DNA of 64,000 bases from Cupriavidus oxalaticus (GTDB lineage: Bacteria > Pseudomonadota > Gammaproteobacteria > Burkholderiales > Burkholderiaceae), in contig NZ_CP038634.1 of the NCBI RefSeq assembly GCF_004768545.1, positions 62,001 to 126,000 on the forward strand, written 5' to 3'. Position 1 is the stretch's first letter. The number at the start of each line of letters is the position of its first letter. This document shows positions 15,704 to 23,515 of this stretch, piece by piece. A model generated the notes under the pieces. The model did not search any database, was not told the origin of the DNA, and worked only from the letters and a program-made list of their open reading frames with translations. Both the position numbers and the translations under genes were made by a program.

Positions 15704-16180
15704 ATGATGAAGCGATCCTGCACGATCCTGGCCCTGGCCGCCTGCGCGGCGGCCACGGGCGGCGCGCATGCCGAGGAGATCGGCAGCGTCAGCACCAATT
15801 TCCGCGTGACCGGCTCCGACAAGGTCGTCATCGAAGCCTATGACGACCCACAGGTCGAGGGCATCACCTGCTACGTGTCGCGGGCCCGCACCGGCGGCAT
15901 CAAGGGCCAGCTGGGCATGGCAGAAGACCCGCCGGAAGCCTCGATCGCGTGCCGGCAGGTGGGGACCATCGCCTTCAAGGGGCCGCTGAAGCAGCAGGAC
16001 AACGTCTTTTCCGAGCGCATGTCGGTGCTGTTCAAGACCCTGCATGTGGTGCGCGCGGTCGATCGCAAGCGCAATACGCTGGTCTACCTGACCTATTCGG
16101 ACCGCATCGTCAGCGGCAGCCCGCAGAACAGCGTGACCGCCGTGCCGGTTCCGGCCGGCACGACGATTCCCGTCAAGTAG
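15704..16180 (+). CDS. creA: CreA family exported protein
   Basis: A 158-residue exported protein of the CreA family, whose members are conserved in Proteobacteria but without a known biochemical function. The signal peptide is cut near GGAHA-EE. The core reads SVSTNFRVTGSDKVVIEAYDDP, then GITCYVSRARTGGIKG, then AEDPPEASIACRQVG, all diagnostic, with two Cys that likely form a disulphide. The start is one of two adjacent ATGs at 15704 and 15707. It lies 16 bases downstream of the thioesterase gene and is convergent with the acyl-CoA synthetase gene. Confidence 0.9.
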   Translation: MMKRSCTILALAACAAATGGAHAEEIGSVSTNFRVTGSDKVVIEAYDDPQVEGITCYVSRARTGGIKGQLGMAEDPPEASIACRQVGTIAFKGPLKQQDNVFSERMSVLFKTLHVVRAVDRKRNTLVYLTYSDRIVSGSPQNSVTAVPVPAGTTIPVK

Positions 16181-16213
16181 AGCGCCGCCGGCTGGTGGTT
16201 TGCCGCCGGCTGG

Positions 16214-17962
16214 TCAGGCTGCCTGGTCGAACAGCTTGCGCAGGTTCGACTTGAGGATCTTGCCATTGGCATTGCGCGGCAGCATCTCCCGGTAGAGCAG
16301 GATGCGCACCGGCACCTTGAACGCCGCCAGCCGCTCGCGCACGAACTCCTGCAATTCGGCTTCGGTTGCGTGCATGCCTGGCTTGAGGCTGACCACGGCC
16401 GCCGGTTCCTCGCCCAGCGTCTTGTGCGCGATGCCGACCACCGCTGCGTCCATCACCGCGGGATGTTCGTACAGCGTGCTTTCCACCTCGATGCAGTAGA
16501 TGTTCTCGCCGCCGCGGATCAGCATGTCTTTCATGCGGTCGACGATATAGACATAGCCTTCCTCGTCCAGCCGCGCGATGTCGCCGGTGCGCAGCCAGCC
16601 GTCGACAAAGGTCTGCGCCGTGGCTTCGGGCTTGTTCCAGTAGCCGCGCACGACGTTGGCGCCGCGTACCAGCAGTTCGCCGGTCTCGCCCGGCGGCAGC
16701 GCCTGGCCGCGTCCGTCGACCACCTTCATTTCGCCGATCGGCAGCGCCGGACCGCTGCTGTCGGGCCGCAGCACGTATTCCTCGGCGCTGTGGCTGGTGA
16801 AGGTCGAAGAGGTTTCGGTCATGCCCCAGCCGATGCCGGGCGCGGCCGTCGGGAACACGTCGCCGATGCGCCGCACCAGTTCCGGCGACGCCGGCGCGCC
16901 GCCGTAGTTGACGTTCTCCAGCGAAGACAGGTCGAAGCGCGCGCGCTCCGGATGCTCGAGGATCTGCCAGGCGATGGTGGGCACGCCGCCGGCGGCGGTG
17001 CAGCGCTCGCGCTCGATCAGCTCCATGCCGCGCAGCGCGTCCCAGCGGTGCATCAGCACGATCTTGCCGCCGGTGGCGAGCGCGCCGTTGAGCACCGCCA
17101 TGCAGCCGGTGACATGGAAGAACGGCACCGCCAGCAGCATGGCCTTCTGCGGGGCCGCGGGATCCGGCGCCGGAATCGGCTCGCCGCGGCGCAGCAGGTT
17201 GCGCAGCGGGCTGAAGCTGCCAGCGGCCGCGACCGTGGCGGAGTTGCGGTGCGTGCCCAGTGCCCCCTTGGGTTTGCCGGTGGTGCCGGAGGTATAGAAG
17301 ATGGTGGCATCGTCCTCGGGGTCGATACCGACCTGCGGCGGCGATTGCTGCGGCAGCGCGGCCCAGTCGGCGCTGGTGCCGATCACGCTTTCCAGTGCGG
17401 CGACGCGAGGATCGCCGGTCGCAGCGCCGGTGCGCGAGACGTAGACGCGTTCCAGCGACGGGCAGCCGGGCAGATGCTCGAGGATGCGGTCGAGCCGCTC
17501 GGCATCGACGATGGCCACGCGGCTGCCGGAGTCGGCCAAGCCGTATTCCAGCTCGGCGCCGGTCCACCACGCGTTCAGCGGCGTCACGATCGCGCCCGCG
17601 AGCAGCGCGCCGTAGAACGCCACCGGCCACTCCGGCAGGTTGCGCATCGCCAGCGCCACGCGGTCGCCCTTGCGCACGCCGTCGCGCACCAGCGCATGCG
17701 CCAGCGCGATGGCGGCGCGTCGGAAGGCATCGTAGGAAACGCGCTCGTCCTCGTAGACCACGAAGGTGCGGTCGCCGAAGGCACTGGTCGCGCGGAACAG
17801 GTCGCACAGCGTCGCGGGTGCGTGCTTCCAGACTGTGGTGGGGATGCCGCGGATCACGCGCGACTCGGTCTCGAACGGCGAGCCGGGCGCGGTCAGCCGG
17901 GCATGGGCCTCGGCCAGGGACATGACCGGCCAGTTGCCGGCCGCTTGCGGATTGCTTGACAT
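16214..17962 (-). CDS. Class I adenylate-forming acyl-CoA synthetase
   Basis: Activates a carboxylic acid to its acyl-adenylate and then to the CoA thioester. The 582-residue product has all core motifs of the AMP-binding superfamily: YTSGTTGKPKG (P-loop, near residue 220), GWGMTETSS (A5), YWNKPEATAQTFVDGWLRTGD (A7), DRMKDMLIRGGENIY (A8) and the catalytic Lys in RNANGKILKSNLRK (A10) close to the C-terminus. The start MSSNPQAAG follows a gggaggc ribosome binding site. An SDR gene lies 121 bases upstream on the same strand, suggesting a shared catabolic pathway for an aliphatic or alicyclic acid; the substrate cannot be deduced. Confidence 0.9.
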   Translation of the reverse strand: MSSNPQAAGNWPVMSLAEAHARLTAPGSPFETESRVIRGIPTTVWKHAPATLCDLFRATSAFGDRTFVVYEDERVSYDAFRRAAIALAHALVRDGVRKGDRVALAMRNLPEWPVAFYGALLAGAIVTPLNAWWTGAELEYGLADSGSRVAIVDAERLDRILEHLPGCPSLERVYVSRTGAATGDPRVAALESVIGTSADWAALPQQSPPQVGIDPEDDATIFYTSGTTGKPKGALGTHRNSATVAAAGSFSPLRNLLRRGEPIPAPDPAAPQKAMLLAVPFFHVTGCMAVLNGALATGGKIVLMHRWDALRGMELIERERCTAAGGVPTIAWQILEHPERARFDLSSLENVNYGGAPASPELVRRIGDVFPTAAPGIGWGMTETSSTFTSHSAEEYVLRPDSSGPALPIGEMKVVDGRGQALPPGETGELLVRGANVVRGYWNKPEATAQTFVDGWLRTGDIARLDEEGYVYIVDRMKDMLIRGGENIYCIEVESTLYEHPAVMDAAVVGIAHKTLGEEPAAVVSLKPGMHATEAELQEFVRERLAAFKVPVRILLYREMLPRNANGKILKSNLRKLFDQAA

Positions 17963-18083
17963 GACTGCCTCCCGTAACTGCGCTGCAGGTTGAGGGCAAT
18001 GCAAAGAAAGCGGCGTGCGCCCGGACAGGCCGGCGCACGCGCAACGCTTGCGTCAGAAGCTCAGGTACAACTCAGGATACCGG

Positions 18084-18848
18084 TCAGATCGTCACGCCGC
18101 CATCGACCACCAGCGCCTGGCCGGTCATGAAGCTGCTCGCGGCGGAGGCCAGGTACACGGCCGCGCCGGCAATCTCGATCGGCTCGCCGATGCGGCGCAG
18201 CGGGGCGCCCTGCGTGGACTGCTTGTAGCGCTCCGGATCTTCCCACAGCGCGCGCGCGAAGTCGGTCTTGATCAGGCCCGGCGCGATGCAGTTGACGCGC
18301 ACGTTGTGCGGCCCGAATTCCACCGCGAGGTTGCGCGCCAGCTGGAAATCCGCGGCCTTGGAGATGTTGTACACGCCGATGGTCGGCGAGCCGCGCAGGC
18401 CGCCGATCGACGACACGATGATGATCGAGCCGTCCTTGCGGTCGATCATCTGCGGCGCGACCATCTGGATCAGCCAGTGGTTGGAAATGACGTTGTTGTC
18501 CAGCACCTTGCGGAACTGGTCGTCCGAGACGCCGCCCATCGGCCCGTAGTACGGGTTGGACGCGGCATTGCAAACCAGTACGTCGATCTTGCCGAAGGTC
18601 CGGTTGGTTTCGTCGACCAGGTGCTGCAGGTCTTCCTTCGACGAGATATTGGCGGGCACCGCGATGGCCGTGCCGGCGCCATGGCGTGCATTGAGCGCGT
18701 CAACCACTTCCTGGCAGGCCTCTGCCTTGCGCGAAGAAATCACTACCTTGGCGCCCTGGACGGCCATCTGCTCGGCGATGGCGCGGCCGATGCCGCGCGA
18801 GGAGCCGGTGACGATGGCAACCTTGCCCGTCAGATCGAACAATGACAT
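18084..18848 (-). CDS. Short-chain dehydrogenase/reductase
   Basis: A classical SDR of 254 residues, NAD(P)-dependent. The cofactor motif TGSSRGIG is at 14-21, NAA at 94-96, the catalytic Ser in IVSSIGG (146-147), Tyr160 and Lys164 in YNISK, and the PGLIKTDF segment follows. Arg at position 40 after the second beta strand (ISSRKAE) favours NADP over NAD. It resembles 3-oxoacyl-ACP reductase/hydroxysteroid-type SDRs found beside acyl-CoA synthetases. It is the first gene of a probable two-gene unit with the synthetase downstream. Confidence 0.9.
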   Translation of the reverse strand: MSLFDLTGKVAIVTGSSRGIGRAIAEQMAVQGAKVVISSRKAEACQEVVDALNARHGAGTAIAVPANISSKEDLQHLVDETNRTFGKIDVLVCNAASNPYYGPMGGVSDDQFRKVLDNNVISNHWLIQMVAPQMIDRKDGSIIIVSSIGGLRGSPTIGVYNISKAADFQLARNLAVEFGPHNVRVNCIAPGLIKTDFARALWEDPERYKQSTQGAPLRRIGEPIEIAGAAVYLASAASSFMTGQALVVDGGVTI

Positions 18849-19116
18849 GGAGTCTCCTGTATAGCTGCGCCGGCGTCAGCGGCCGGCTTCATGCAGGCGG
18901 CGGGTCTGCCGCGCTGTGGTCCTGGCGATGCGGCGCAAACGCTGCATCGACGGATCATTATGGTGGTGGCGCGCCAGCCGAGTCCACAGCGCAACGGCCC
19001 GGATGACGGCCATATCAGCATTCTTTCTGCGGGCAATGCGCGGCGTGCATGAAGGTCTGGTGCAGCGCGGCACGGCAACGCTGCAAGGTGGCGCGCACGC
19101 CGCGCATTTCATGCGG

Positions 19117-19974
19117 TCATGCGTGCGCGTTAGCCGCGAGCAAGAGCGGCAGCGCCGCCATCAGTTCGTGCCGCAGGGCATCGTCGAGCCGTATGCCGAA
19201 GCGTTCGTCCAGGACCTGCACCACGGCCTCAGGCGTTTCCAGCCGCTGGCGCCGCACGCTGCCGTCCGGCGCGCGTTCGGCCAGATCGCCATCGGCCAGC
19301 GTCACGCGCGTGCCGCCGTCGGTGCGCGCGGCCATCAGCCGGCGCAGGAACACACTGTCCGGATGCGTCGAGACATACCAGTTGCGCGGCCCGAAATCGA
19401 TCCATGGCTGCGGCGTCAGGTCGAAGCGGTAGACCTTGAGCCAGCCCGTATCGCCACGCGCCTCCAGGTCGAAGCTATGGAACGCGCTGCCGGCCGCTTC
19501 CGGCGGGGAGCTGGCGAGCCGGTAGGGGAAGTCGTCGTCGGCAGGCGCGGACAGCGCCATCGCGCGAAACGGCGTGGGTCCGCCGAAGCCGACATCGGCG
19601 ACATAGCTGCGATGCGCCACTTCCACGCGCAGCAGCATGTGCGACGCCACGGTCTCGACCGCATCGGGCACGCCCCAACGCACGCGCGCGGCCAGCGGCG
19701 TCACGCTGAAGCCGAACGCTGCCAGCGCCGCCGCCAGCAGCGTGTTGAGTTCGAAGCAGTAGCCGCCGCGCCCGCGCGTGACCAGCTTGTCGAAAACGGC
19801 GTCGACATCGATGCTGACCGGCCGCCGCAGCAGCGGGTCGATGTTCTCGAACGGAATGCTGGCCAGCTGCGCGCCGAGCACGGCGTCGAGCGCCTCCAGC
19901 GTGGGCGAGGGCGGGGCGGCGATGCCCAGCCGCGCGCAATAGGCGTCGAGTTGGGCGGCTTCTAGCGTGATCAT
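19117..19974 (-). CDS. Arylamine N-acetyltransferase
   Basis: Transfers an acetyl group from acetyl-CoA to arylamines, hydrazines or related substrates in the cytoplasm. The 285-residue length is typical. The Cys-His-Asp triad is visible: C73 in RGRGGYCFELN, H112 in ASHMLLRV, D127 in VADVGFGG. The N-terminal helical domain carries SIPFENIDPLLRRP, another NAT signature. It starts 27 bases after the end of the Crp/Fnr-type gene on the same strand, so the pair probably forms an operon and the regulator may control nat. Confidence 0.93.
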   Translation of the reverse strand: MITLEAAQLDAYCARLGIAAPPSPTLEALDAVLGAQLASIPFENIDPLLRRPVSIDVDAVFDKLVTRGRGGYCFELNTLLAAALAAFGFSVTPLAARVRWGVPDAVETVASHMLLRVEVAHRSYVADVGFGGPTPFRAMALSAPADDDFPYRLASSPPEAAGSAFHSFDLEARGDTGWLKVYRFDLTPQPWIDFGPRNWYVSTHPDSVFLRRLMAARTDGGTRVTLADGDLAERAPDGSVRRQRLETPEAVVQVLDERFGIRLDDALRHELMAALPLLLAANAHA

Positions 19975-20001
19975 GGCAGGCAGGCCTCCACGGTGGCGGA
20001 T

Positions 20002-20772
20002 TCAGTTGAGCACTTCCAGCGCGGCCAGGTCGAGCAGCTCGATACCGCCGTATTCCAGCCGCAGCAGGCCGCGGGCTTCGAGTTCGCGCAGGGCGTGGTT
20101 GACGGTCTGGCGCGACAGTCCCAGCATCTGCGCGAGCTGTTCCTGCGGGATGCGCACGCGCAGCACCGCATCGGCACGCGCCGGCAGGTTGCCGTAGCCG
20201 TGCGCGATCGCGGCCAGGCGCCGGGCAATGCGTGCCGCGGGCAGCAGCAGCTGTGTCTCCTCGACATAGTCGAAGGCCAGGCGCGTCCTTGCGGCAAGCA
20301 GCCGCCCGAACGCCTGCCACCATGCCGGATGCTGCGCCAGGCGCCGCTCCAGCGGCGCGCGCGGCACGTGCCACAGCGCGGCGGCGCTGACCGCGCGCGC
20401 GTCGTGCGTGCGCGGCAGGCCGTCGAACAGGCAGATCTCGCCGAACCAGCTGCCGGGCTCGAGCAGTCCCAGCAGCGCCGCCTTGCCCGATTCGCCGCTG
20501 GCATGGATCTGCACGGTGCCGCTGGCCACGCAGTACAGGCCGTCGAAGCGGTCGCCTCGGGCAAACAAGGTCTCGCCGGGCACCAGCCGGCGCAGGCAGC
20601 CGTCGTCGAGCAGTGCCTGGCGCAACCCCGGCGGCAAGTGGCTGAACCAGGCGCCGGCGCGCACCGCGGCCAGCGGGTCGTCCTCCGGCAGCGAGTTGTG
20701 CGGCCGCGCGCGCGCTGGCGCGGCACGGGCCGGCAGCGGGGCGTGGCGGTGCGGCGGGGGCGCGGATCCCAT
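20002..20772 (-). CDS. Crp/Fnr-family transcriptional regulator
   Basis: A 256-residue regulator with an N-terminal cyclic-nucleotide-binding-like domain (about 45-160, including GETLFARGDRFDGLYCVASG and GSWFGEICLFDG) and a C-terminal winged helix (about 180-256, IPQEQLAQMLGLSRQTVNHALRELE). No Fnr-type Cys cluster is present, and the cAMP-binding Arg-Ser pair is not obvious, so the ligand is unknown. The chosen ATG at 20772 follows aggag. The gene heads a probable operon with nat and is divergent from the Mpo1-like gene; autoregulation through the 180-base intergenic region is plausible. Confidence 0.88.
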   Translation of the reverse strand: MGSAPPPHRHAPLPARAAPARARPHNSLPEDDPLAAVRAGAWFSHLPPGLRQALLDDGCLRRLVPGETLFARGDRFDGLYCVASGTVQIHASGESGKAALLGLLEPGSWFGEICLFDGLPRTHDARAVSAAALWHVPRAPLERRLAQHPAWWQAFGRLLAARTRLAFDYVEETQLLLPAARIARRLAAIAHGYGNLPARADAVLRVRIPQEQLAQMLGLSRQTVNHALRELEARGLLRLEYGGIELLDLAALEVLN

Positions 20773-20952
20773 GCCGGTCTCCTGTTTCCTGTTGGGGCGA
20801 AAGGTCGTCAAAACCGGTGTGCCGGCAGATTGTCAAAAACCAGACAGACCCGCCGGTATGCGCCCACTACTATAAATCCACATCGCGACCCGAGCGCGGA
20901 CAGCAGCAGGCGGCAGCTTCCGCGCACGCCTGCGCACACAAGGAGACGCCCC

Positions 20953-21450
20953 GTGAAAACCCTGATCGAGTACCTGGCCAACTACGCCGCCTACCACCGA
21001 GATTCGCGCAATATCGTCACCCATTTCATCGGCATCCCGATGATCGTGCTGGCGGTGACCACGCTGCTGGCGCGGCCGGCCATGCCGCTGGGCGACGGCT
21101 CCGCCCACCTGACCCCGGCGATGCTGGTGTATATCCTGTCGTGCCTGTTCTACCTGCGCCTGTCGCTGGGCTTCGGCGTGGCGATGGCGTCGATCCTGGC
21201 GCTCTTCCTCTATGCCGGCGCGCACATTGCCGCCATGCCGACCGCTGCGTGGCTGGCCACCGGGGCCGGCCTGTTCGTGGCGGGGTGGATTATCCAGTTC
21301 ATCGGCCATTACTACGAAGGGCGCAAGCCGGCGTTTGTCGACGACCTGGTGGGCCTGCTGATCGGCCCGCTGTTCCTGGTTGCCGAAACCGCTTTCGCGC
21401 TGGGGCTGGCGCGCGACACGCGCGACGCGATGGCGGCACGCGCGCACTGA
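20953..21450 (+). CDS. Mpo1/YGL010w-like (DUF962) membrane protein
   Basis: A 165-residue membrane protein with four or five predicted helices. It begins with GTG at 20953 after an aggaga ribosome binding site. Conserved His residues H15 and H24 (YHRDSRNIVTHFIGIP) and H119 (IIQFIGHYYEGRKPAFVDDL) match the family pattern. Yeast Mpo1 is an iron-dependent 2-hydroxy fatty acid dioxygenase in alpha-oxidation; whether the bacterial relative has the same activity is unknown. It is divergent from the Crp/Fnr-type gene and followed on the opposite strand by a decayed two-component locus. Confidence 0.85.
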   Translation: MKTLIEYLANYAAYHRDSRNIVTHFIGIPMIVLAVTTLLARPAMPLGDGSAHLTPAMLVYILSCLFYLRLSLGFGVAMASILALFLYAGAHIAAMPTAAWLATGAGLFVAGWIIQFIGHYYEGRKPAFVDDLVGLLIGPLFLVAETAFALGLARDTRDAMAARAH

Positions 21451-21469
21451 CAGGGCATTGTGAAGCGGA

Positions 21470-21847
21470 TCAGGGCAGGCCTGCCGGCAAGCGCAGACGT
21501 GCCGACAGCCCGCCCAAAGGGCTGGTTGCCAGCGTCAGGCTGCCTTCGTACATCGCAGCGATCTCGGTGGCGATCACCAGGCCCAGCCCGCTGCCGGCAG
21601 CCGCCTCGTCCAGCCTGCCGAAGCGGGCGGTGGCCAGTTCGCGCGCCTCGGGCGGCATGCCCGGCCCATCGTCCTCGACCGCTATTTCCAGTTCGCCGCC
21701 AGCCTCGCGCAGCGTGACGCGCACGCGCGTGCGCGCCCACTGGCCGGCGTTGTCGAGCAGGTTGCCGAGCATCTCGACGAGGTCCTGGCGGTCGCCGGCA
21801 AAATGGCCGTTGCCTTCGACTTCCAGCGCCAGTTCGCGCCCGGCTTT
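21470..21847 (-). pseudogene. C-terminal remnant of a sensor histidine kinase
   Basis: Only the last part of a kinase ATP-binding domain remains: ELALEVEGNGHFAGD, DLVEMLGNLLDNAGQWA (N box), VEDDGPGMPP (G1 box), GSGLGLVIATEIAAMY (G2 box) and a normal C-terminus ending LRLPAGLP. The sensor, membrane and His-box segments are missing. It follows the response-regulator remnant in the same orientation, directly after an in-frame TAG at 21848-21850. The arrangement suggests loss of sequence by internal deletions rather than invasion by an element. Confidence 0.8.
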
Positions 21848-22072
21848 CTAGCGAGCGAGGTCAGCACCACCGTCCCGCCGTTGACGGTGACAGTGCCGGC
21901 GCGCGGATTCATCCGAACCGGGCCGCATTGCAGCTCCGGCACAGCCATGCCGTGCGCGCGCCGGCAGGTCTTCCATGCGGAAGGGCTTGGCCACGTAGTC
22001 GTCGGCGCCAGCGTCGATGCCTTCGACCTTCTCGGTCCAGTTGTCGCGCGCGGTCAGGATCAGAATCGGCAT
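21848..22072 (-). pseudogene. Response-regulator remnant (OmpR type), internally deleted and frameshifted
   Basis: The fragment contains the C-terminal half of a receiver domain, [20 protein letters not shown] and [15 protein letters not shown], then the start of an OmpR-type winged helix ([19 protein letters not shown] and VVLTSLA) in a different frame. The phosphoacceptor half of the receiver and most of the winged helix are missing. A frameshift falls near 21950 and the frame ends at TAG 21848-21850. It is fused upstream to the signal-peptide fragment at 22169. Confidence 0.78.
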
Positions 22073-22169
22073 GTGCGGCAGGCATGGCCGCGAGCGCCAG
22101 CAGCGCTGCCAGTGCGGCAGCGGACAGCATGCGGGCGGGGCGCCGCAGCGGCGCGGAAAAGCGCTTCAT
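22066..22169 (-). pseudogene. Signal-peptide remnant of a periplasmic protein fused to the regulator remnant
   Basis: An ATG at 22169 opens a good signal peptide ([15 protein letters not shown] through [11 protein letters not shown]), but after AHA the DNA runs straight into the receiver fragment through the shared bases GCATGCCG. In related genomes a small periplasmic protein (often PepSY-domain) commonly precedes such a two-component pair, so this is probably the first gene of the decayed operon. The PepSY identity is inference, since none of the domain is left. Confidence 0.6.
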
Positions 22170-22277
22170 GGCCCGAAGCTTGCAACAAAAAGCCTGAACG
22201 CGGGCTGAACGAAACGCTCAGGCAGGGTTCAGCCAGCGCCGCCGACAATGCCCCGCATCCCATCCAAGGAACCGGAC

Positions 22278-22523
22278 ATGTCCCCACCCGAGACCCTCGC
22301 CAGCGATTCGCCGCCCCTTGGCAACAGGCCTCTGCGCACGCTGGCGCTTGCGGCCGTTGCACCGGTTTCGCTGCTGTGCGTGGCCAGCGTGTTCGGCATG
22401 CAGGCCAGTCTGCCGGCACTGTCGCACGCATGGGCGCAAGCTGATGCATCGCTGCCGCTGCCGCTGCTCGCGCTCGGCGCGCTGTTTGCAGGCCCGCTGC
22501 TTGCGCTTCCGGTGCGCGGCTGA
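22278..22523 (+). CDS. Small hypothetical membrane protein
   Basis: An 81-residue open frame that starts after a possible ribosome binding site (aagga) and has two hydrophobic stretches (about 22-45 and 58-76) with a short Gln/Asp-containing link. It ends abruptly after ALLALPVRG. No family is recognised; it may be the first two helices of a truncated transporter, since the adjacent locus is plainly decaying. It is divergent from the signal-peptide remnant. Confidence 0.4.
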   Translation: MSPPETLASDSPPLGNRPLRTLALAAVAPVSLLCVASVFGMQASLPALSHAWAQADASLPLPLLALGALFAGPLLALPVRG

Positions 22524-22656
22524 GGCACGCAATCCGGTCCGCATGTTCGCGTCGCGCAGCGTGTGCAAGCGCCAAAACGGGGGTACGTAGGCCCTCTTCG
22601 CGTTTTCACTGAGGCAAAGCTACGACAAAACCCGGGGTTTTCACGGGGTTTTGCGC

Positions 22657-22703
22657 TTCGCATGCACGAAAACCCCTTGACTTACGGTTGTTTCCGCTAT
22701 GAT
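22657..22703 (+). promoter_or_regulatory. Promoter of the H1-like HU gene with GGGGTTTT inverted repeat
   Basis: TTGACT (22677-22682), a 15-base spacer and TATGAT (22698-22703) form a strong-looking promoter about 95 bases before the start codon. Immediately upstream, GGGGTTTT (in the segment 22645-22652) and AAAACCCC (22669-22676) form an 8-bp inverted repeat around a GC-rich loop, with another GGGGTTTT copy just before it. The repeats may be an operator. Confidence 0.55.
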
Positions 22704-22795
22704 TCAGTGGGCGCCGACAAGGCGTTTTGCGCAGCGCTGCTGAGCGATGCAAAACGATGAAGCCGGCATCCATCGTTCAACTTACGTATATCGAT

Positions 22796-23254
22796 ATGGC
22801 GACCAAAGCGAAACCGACCGCGAAGACTGCAACCAAGCCCGCTGCCAAGAAGGCCGCGGCAACCAAGGCACCCGTGAAGGCTGCCGCCAAGAAGGCCGCG
22901 CCGGCCAAGAAGGCTGCTTCCGCCGCTGCGCCCGTTGCGCGCCCGCTGAAGGACACCTTCAACAAGTCGAGCCTGGTCGCTCACCTGGTAGCCCAGACGG
23001 AACTGGAAGCCAAGACCGTGAAGACGGTCCTGGCCCATCTGGAAAACACCATCGTCAGCGCGCTGAACAAGAAGGGCGCTGGTGAATTCACGCTGCCGGG
23101 CCTGCTGAAGGTGACGGCACAGCAAGTCCCGGCCAAGAAGAAGCGCTTCGGCAAGGACCCGTTCACCGGTGAAGAGCGTTGGTTCCCGGCCAAGCCGGCC
23201 AGCGTCAAGGTGAAGGTGCGCCCGCTGAAGAAGCTGAAGGACGCCGCGGCCTGA
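22796..23254 (+). CDS. HU-like DNA-binding protein with H1-type Lys/Ala/Pro tail
   Basis: A 152-residue nucleoid protein in two parts. The N-terminus (about 1-50) is a histone-H1-like stretch of AAKKA, PAKKA and TKPAAKK repeats; the C-terminal part (about 52-150) is an HU-fold domain, with FNKSSLVAHLVAQTELEAK, HLENTIVSALNKKGAGEFTLPGLLKV and FGKDPFTGEERWFPAKPASVKVKVRPLKKL. MATKAKPT at 22796 is chosen as start because family members begin so; an in-frame ATG lies 39 bases upstream at 22757, and neither has a strong ribosome binding site. The tail likely binds DNA without sequence preference. It ends in a strong terminator. Confidence 0.88.
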   Translation: MATKAKPTAKTATKPAAKKAAATKAPVKAAAKKAAPAKKAASAAAPVARPLKDTFNKSSLVAHLVAQTELEAKTVKTVLAHLENTIVSALNKKGAGEFTLPGLLKVTAQQVPAKKKRFGKDPFTGEERWFPAKPASVKVKVRPLKKLKDAAA

Positions 23255-23283
23255 TCTGCGCCACAGCCTGTCCCAATGAAAAA

Positions 23284-23307
23284 GGAGCCGCTCGCGGCTC
23301 CTTTTTT
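23284..23307 (+). terminator. Rho-independent terminator of the H1-like HU gene
   Basis: GGAGCCG / CGGCTCC stem (23284-23290 with 23295-23301) with loop CTCG, followed by six T residues, 30 bases after the stop codon. Confidence 0.9.
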
Positions 23308-23367
23308 CATGGCTGGGACAATGTGGGCCATTTAATCCAGGTCAATCCGCCAGCGCGGGCGTCCCCC

Positions 23368-23468
23368 TAGAATCCCAGACGTCATGGGTGCGGGGGCGCT
23401 CCCCATGACAGGCTTCGGCGTCTTCCCCGAAGCTGGTGCCCGCGGCCTGAGAGGGCCGCGGGTTTTTT
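23368..23468 (+). ncRNA. Candidate small RNA with three hairpins and its own terminator
   Basis: After the HU terminator the plus strand has a TAGAAT box (23370-23375), then a hairpin with arms GTCATGGG/CCCATGAC-like (about 23382-23410), a hairpin with arms GCTTCGG/CCGAAGC (about 23412-23433), and finally a strong terminator, stem CCCGCGGCC / GGCCGCGGG (23439-23447 with 23454-23462) and six T residues. There is no open frame and no upstream gene left for this second terminator, so a free-standing transcript of about 85-90 nt is the simplest reading. The -35 element is weak. It matches no RNA family that I know. Confidence 0.45.
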
Positions 23469-23515
23469 GTTGGCCGGGAATTACTGGCCGGCGATTGCCG
23501 GCGCGTTGCCGTGGC

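Noticed and set aside
23439..23468. CTGAGAG in the terminator considered as a TPP riboswitch signature
   Set aside because: The rest of the riboswitch core is absent, and no thiamine gene follows on this strand.
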